From positions 90,656 through 154,655 of the forward strand of contig NZ_NPKI01000020.1 of the NCBI RefSeq assembly GCF_002284565.1: 64,000 nucleotides of DNA. Reading direction: 5' to 3'. A program made the translations under genes and the position numbers. Of this stretch, positions 61,642-64,000 are shown one piece after another (position 1 is the first letter of the stretch; every line of letters starts with the position of its first letter). Below the pieces are notes generated by a model. That model searched no databases and was not told the origin of the DNA. It saw only the letters and a list, made by a program, of their open reading frames with translations. This DNA is from Mesorhizobium mediterraneum (GTDB lineage Bacteria; Pseudomonadota; Alphaproteobacteria; Rhizobiales; Rhizobiaceae).

Positions 61642-63690
61642 TCAGCCTTCGATCTTGGCGCTCGCGACCTTCAGCGAATCACTGTCTTCCTGCTTGAGCA
61701 GGTCATCAATGCGCCCGCGCTCACGCTTGAAGGCGACGAGGTCGTCGCCCTTCAGCACCTTGCCGACCGGCAGGCGAACACGCATCGGGTCGACCTTGGT
61801 GCCGTTGACGATCAGCTCGTAATGGAGATGCGGACCGGTGGCGAGGCCGGTCTGGCCGAGAAAGCCGATGGTCTGGCCTTGGCGGACGCGCACGCCCGGC
61901 GCGATGCCTTTGGCAAAAGCGCTCTGGTGATTGTAGGAGGTCTCGTAGCCATTGGCGTGGCGGATGATGATCTGCTTGCCATAGCCGCCGGCCCAGCCGG
62001 CCTTCTCGACGACACCGTTGCCGGCGGCAATGATCGGCGTGCCGATGGCGGCCGACCAATCGACGCCGGTATGCATGCGCACATAGCCGAGGATCGGATG
62101 CCTGCGGGCACCGAAGCCGGAACGGAATTTTCCTGCCGGCAGGGGATTGCGCAGCAGGAATTGCTGGGCGCTGCGGCCGTCCTCGTCGAAATAGTCGGTG
62201 CTGCCGTCCTGCATCTGAAACCGGTAGAAATTGCGCGTCGTGCCGCTGAAGTTCGCCGAGACATAGAGCAGCTCGGATTCGTCGGAAGCCTGGTCGTCGC
62301 CGTCCGGCTGCGAGAACAGCACCTCGATGCGATCCGACGGGTTGAGCCGCGATTGGAAATCGACACCGGACGCCAGGAGCTTGATCAGCCGCTTGGTCAT
62401 CGCCTTGGACATGCCGTAGGAGTAGGCGGCGCGGTAGATGCCATCATAGACGTTCGGCAGATTGCCGCGCACCACCGGTGCGGGCGAATCGTCGAATGCG
62501 GTCAGCAATTCGGGATTGGGCTCCGGCTCCTGCGCCGGCACATATTGGCCGTGATCGTCGAGCGCGATGGTGACAATATGCTGGGTCCGGTCGTAGATGC
62601 CGGTGCGAACGACCTTGGCGGCGTCGCCATGGATCTCGAGCCCGACGCGCAGCACGGTTCCCGCCTTGAGCGCTGTCGCATTCAGCAATTTGGCGATCGC
62701 CTCGGCCATGCCGGTGGCGTCCTCGCCCGTATAGCCCGAATCGGCGAAGGCCTCGACTATGTCGCGGTCTCGGGTGAAAGGGATGATTTCCTCGGCGAAG
62801 GCCGGCGCCTGATCATCGGGGGCAGCGCGCAGCGACACCGAGACGTTTTCAGGAACGATCTTGACGTCGTAGGAACCGGCCATGCTCTCGGCGAACGCAT
62901 CGCCGAATCGCTGCGGGTCGACATAATGCAGCGATGCAACCTGCACGGCGCCGTCGCTCAGGCCCGTGCCGGCCTCGCGCACCACCTTTTCCACCTCGTC
63001 GGCGGACAAGTCACTCTTTTCGTCGAAGGCGGCGGTCTCGATCGGGAAATCGACCGTCTTCAGGCTCATCTCGCTTTCGACCTTGGCGCCATAGATCTGG
63101 CCGGCGGCGGCGGTCGCCGGCTGGCCGGCATTGTCGTCGCGGTCGTCGCCAAACACCTGCATCGGGTTGAAAGGCGGATAGGCGCGGCTGGTCGTGTGCG
63201 CGGCGGCAAGCGCCATCTTGATCTGCACGAAAGGCATGGTGTGGATGACGTCGCGGTCGCCGACCTTGGTCACCATCGACACTTCCATGCGCCGACGGTC
63301 CTTGGCCTTGGCGATCTGGCGCGGGGCCACCAGCCTGGTGGTCTTGGCGACCTCGCCGGAATCGTCGCCCCTAGCAAGGCTGATCAGTTCGGCGATCTCG
63401 GGTGGCGTTGCCAATTGCTGACGGCCGTCAAGGGCCGCGAACAGCGCCACGCCCATCAGCACGCTCGACGTCACGCCGGTCAGAAAAGTGCCCGACAGCC
63501 AGCGCGCCGAAATCTCGCGCCGGTCGGGCGGGCCACTGCGACCGTCCGCAATCAGCGGCGGCTCGTTGCCGAGTTCGGCTATGACATTTTCCGTATCTGG
63601 CATCCAGAAAGGCTGCTTCTTCCCCGGGCGGGACGGCTTGTCGCTTTTGTTGTGGCCATGACATTTGCCTGTCACGGCGGGCGAAGTCAA
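61642..63690 (-). CDS. M23-family murein endopeptidase with N-terminal anchor
   Basis: About 682 residues. One membrane segment (FLTGVTSSVLMGVALFAALDG, about 70-90) is followed by a long periplasmic region with a LysM-like or OapA-like middle part (SDRIEVLFSQPDGDD). The C-terminal lysostaphin-type domain (about 530-640) has its zinc ligands in HPILGYVRMHTGVDWSA and TGPHLHYELIVNG. It would cut crosslinks during growth or division, like MepM. The start is unsure: TTG at 63690 or GTG at 63675; a later ATG (MPDTEN) also exists. Confidence 0.9.
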   Translation of the reverse strand: MTSPAVTGKCHGHNKSDKPSRPGKKQPFWMPDTENVIAELGNEPPLIADGRSGPPDRREISARWLSGTFLTGVTSSVLMGVALFAALDGRQQLATPPEIAELISLARGDDSGEVAKTTRLVAPRQIAKAKDRRRMEVSMVTKVGDRDVIHTMPFVQIKMALAAAHTTSRAYPPFNPMQVFGDDRDDNAGQPATAAAGQIYGAKVESEMSLKTVDFPIETAAFDEKSDLSADEVEKVVREAGTGLSDGAVQVASLHYVDPQRFGDAFAESMAGSYDVKIVPENVSVSLRAAPDDQAPAFAEEIIPFTRDRDIVEAFADSGYTGEDATGMAEAIAKLLNATALKAGTVLRVGLEIHGDAAKVVRTGIYDRTQHIVTIALDDHGQYVPAQEPEPNPELLTAFDDSPAPVVRGNLPNVYDGIYRAAYSYGMSKAMTKRLIKLLASGVDFQSRLNPSDRIEVLFSQPDGDDQASDESELLYVSANFSGTTRNFYRFQMQDGSTDYFDEDGRSAQQFLLRNPLPAGKFRSGFGARRHPILGYVRMHTGVDWSAAIGTPIIAAGNGVVEKAGWAGGYGKQIIIRHANGYETSYNHQSAFAKGIAPGVRVRQGQTIGFLGQTGLATGPHLHYELIVNGTKVDPMRVRLPVGKVLKGDDLVAFKRERGRIDDLLKQEDSDSLKVASAKIEG

Positions 63691-63936
63691 CGAAGCGCCT
63701 GGCCTCGGCCGAAATCCCCAATCACACTTCTCTCTTAGTGGCTCTCTTACAGTCTCTTATAAGCGGCGCCGCGCGGGTGGTGCGCACGCCTGCTTTGTTG
63801 GCCTTGGTGTCAAGCCGTAATGCGGCGGCAATAGGGCTCCGGCATGGTGGTCGGCTTTGTTATTCCCGTGCCGCCGCGGAAGTCGGCTACCGAAAATCTT
63901 TTGTCGCAAAAAATTCAAGAAAGATTGAAATGGTTG

Positions 63937-63966
63937 TTGACAGTTTGGACGGGCGCCGACTATATA
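63937..63966 (+). promoter_or_regulatory. Strong promoter, probably of a ribosomal RNA operon
   Basis: TTGACA (63937-63942) and TATATA (63961-63966) with 18 bp between are near consensus and preceded by an A-rich stretch (CAAAAAATTCAAGAAAGATT) that could act as an UP element. No coding frame follows before the window ends; the downstream GC-rich leader fits an rRNA operon. The 270 bases before it hold no recognisable gene. Confidence 0.6.
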
Positions 63967-64000
63967 CGCCTCACCAACGAGGGCGGCGCGCCGCTGGCGA

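Noticed and set aside
61822..63738. 638-codon open frame opposite the M23 peptidase gene
   Set aside because: Antisense shadow; the minus-strand gene has complete catalytic motifs.

Overview
The window is a high-GC chromosomal segment of an alphaproteobacterium, most likely a Mesorhizobium or close relative in Phyllobacteriaceae/Rhizobiales. This rests on gene content (argH–lipoprotein–lysA, divergent secA/ppiC, lysC–ptsP–prfA–prmC–DUF4167–clpB, NrsF-type anti-sigma, DUF1178), an alphaproteobacterial RpoH-type promoter at clpB (CTTGAG-N17-CCATAT), a candidate RirA iron operator, and several families of palindromic intergenic repeats of the rhizobial RIME kind. All calls come from reading the sequence; no database search was run.

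Layout. 1-3286: lysA (partial), a small lipoprotein and argH on the minus strand; a TlpA-type thioredoxin on plus; and the broken tail of a sugar-ABC ATPase. 3425-7283: an iron(III) ABC transporter (binding protein, fused permease, ATPase) with an intra-operon terminator. 7484-10451: a compact P450 / GNAT / ATP-grasp locus, the best candidate here for an undescribed small-molecule pathway. 10557-13761: an ECF sigma factor with its NrsF-type anti-sigma, then an adenylate cyclase-TolB-TPR protein. 14266-18944: hydroxybutyryl-CoA dehydrogenase, EtfA, EtfB, rhomboid protease, cobalamin adenosyltransferase and a HIG1 protein. 18968-25362: SDR, YihY, EamA transporter, GluQ, AlkA-type glycosylase, HNH nuclease, DsbB and YqaA. 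25636-29685: tRNA-Leu(CAA), a secreted protein, a CelD-like GNAT and a polysaccharide flippase. 29968-32527: a small island-like patch with short unknown genes, a decayed IS1595 transposase and a very odd class II tRNA with a UGG anticodon. 32682-36584: divergent secA and a parvulin isomerase, each followed by a palindromic repeat. 36840-47705: glycosyltransferase, TetR with a two-TM target gene, argJ-GNAT-mutT, an orphan Flp pilin, an NDUFAF5-like methyltransferase, comF-grxC-nitrilase-DUF1178, MarR with a divergent EamA exporter, and ubiG. 48041-63690: lysC, ptsP, prfA, prmC, DUF4167, clpB, an MmcQ-like protein, an L,D-transpeptidase, a DHA2 MFS exporter and an M23 endopeptidase. The last 70 bases hold a strong promoter of ribosomal RNA type reading out of the window.

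Most genes are core housekeeping: lysine and arginine synthesis (lysA, lysC, argH, argJ), protein secretion and folding (secA, ppiC, clpB), translation termination (prfA with its methylase prmC), electron transfer from fatty-acid oxidation (etfAB, hbd), and the envelope (L,D-transpeptidase, M23, flippase). The accessory parts are the P450 locus, the island near 30-32.5 kb, and the repeat elements. The repeats are a real feature of the window: at least four types are present, two of them as pairs whose stems show base changes that keep pairing.
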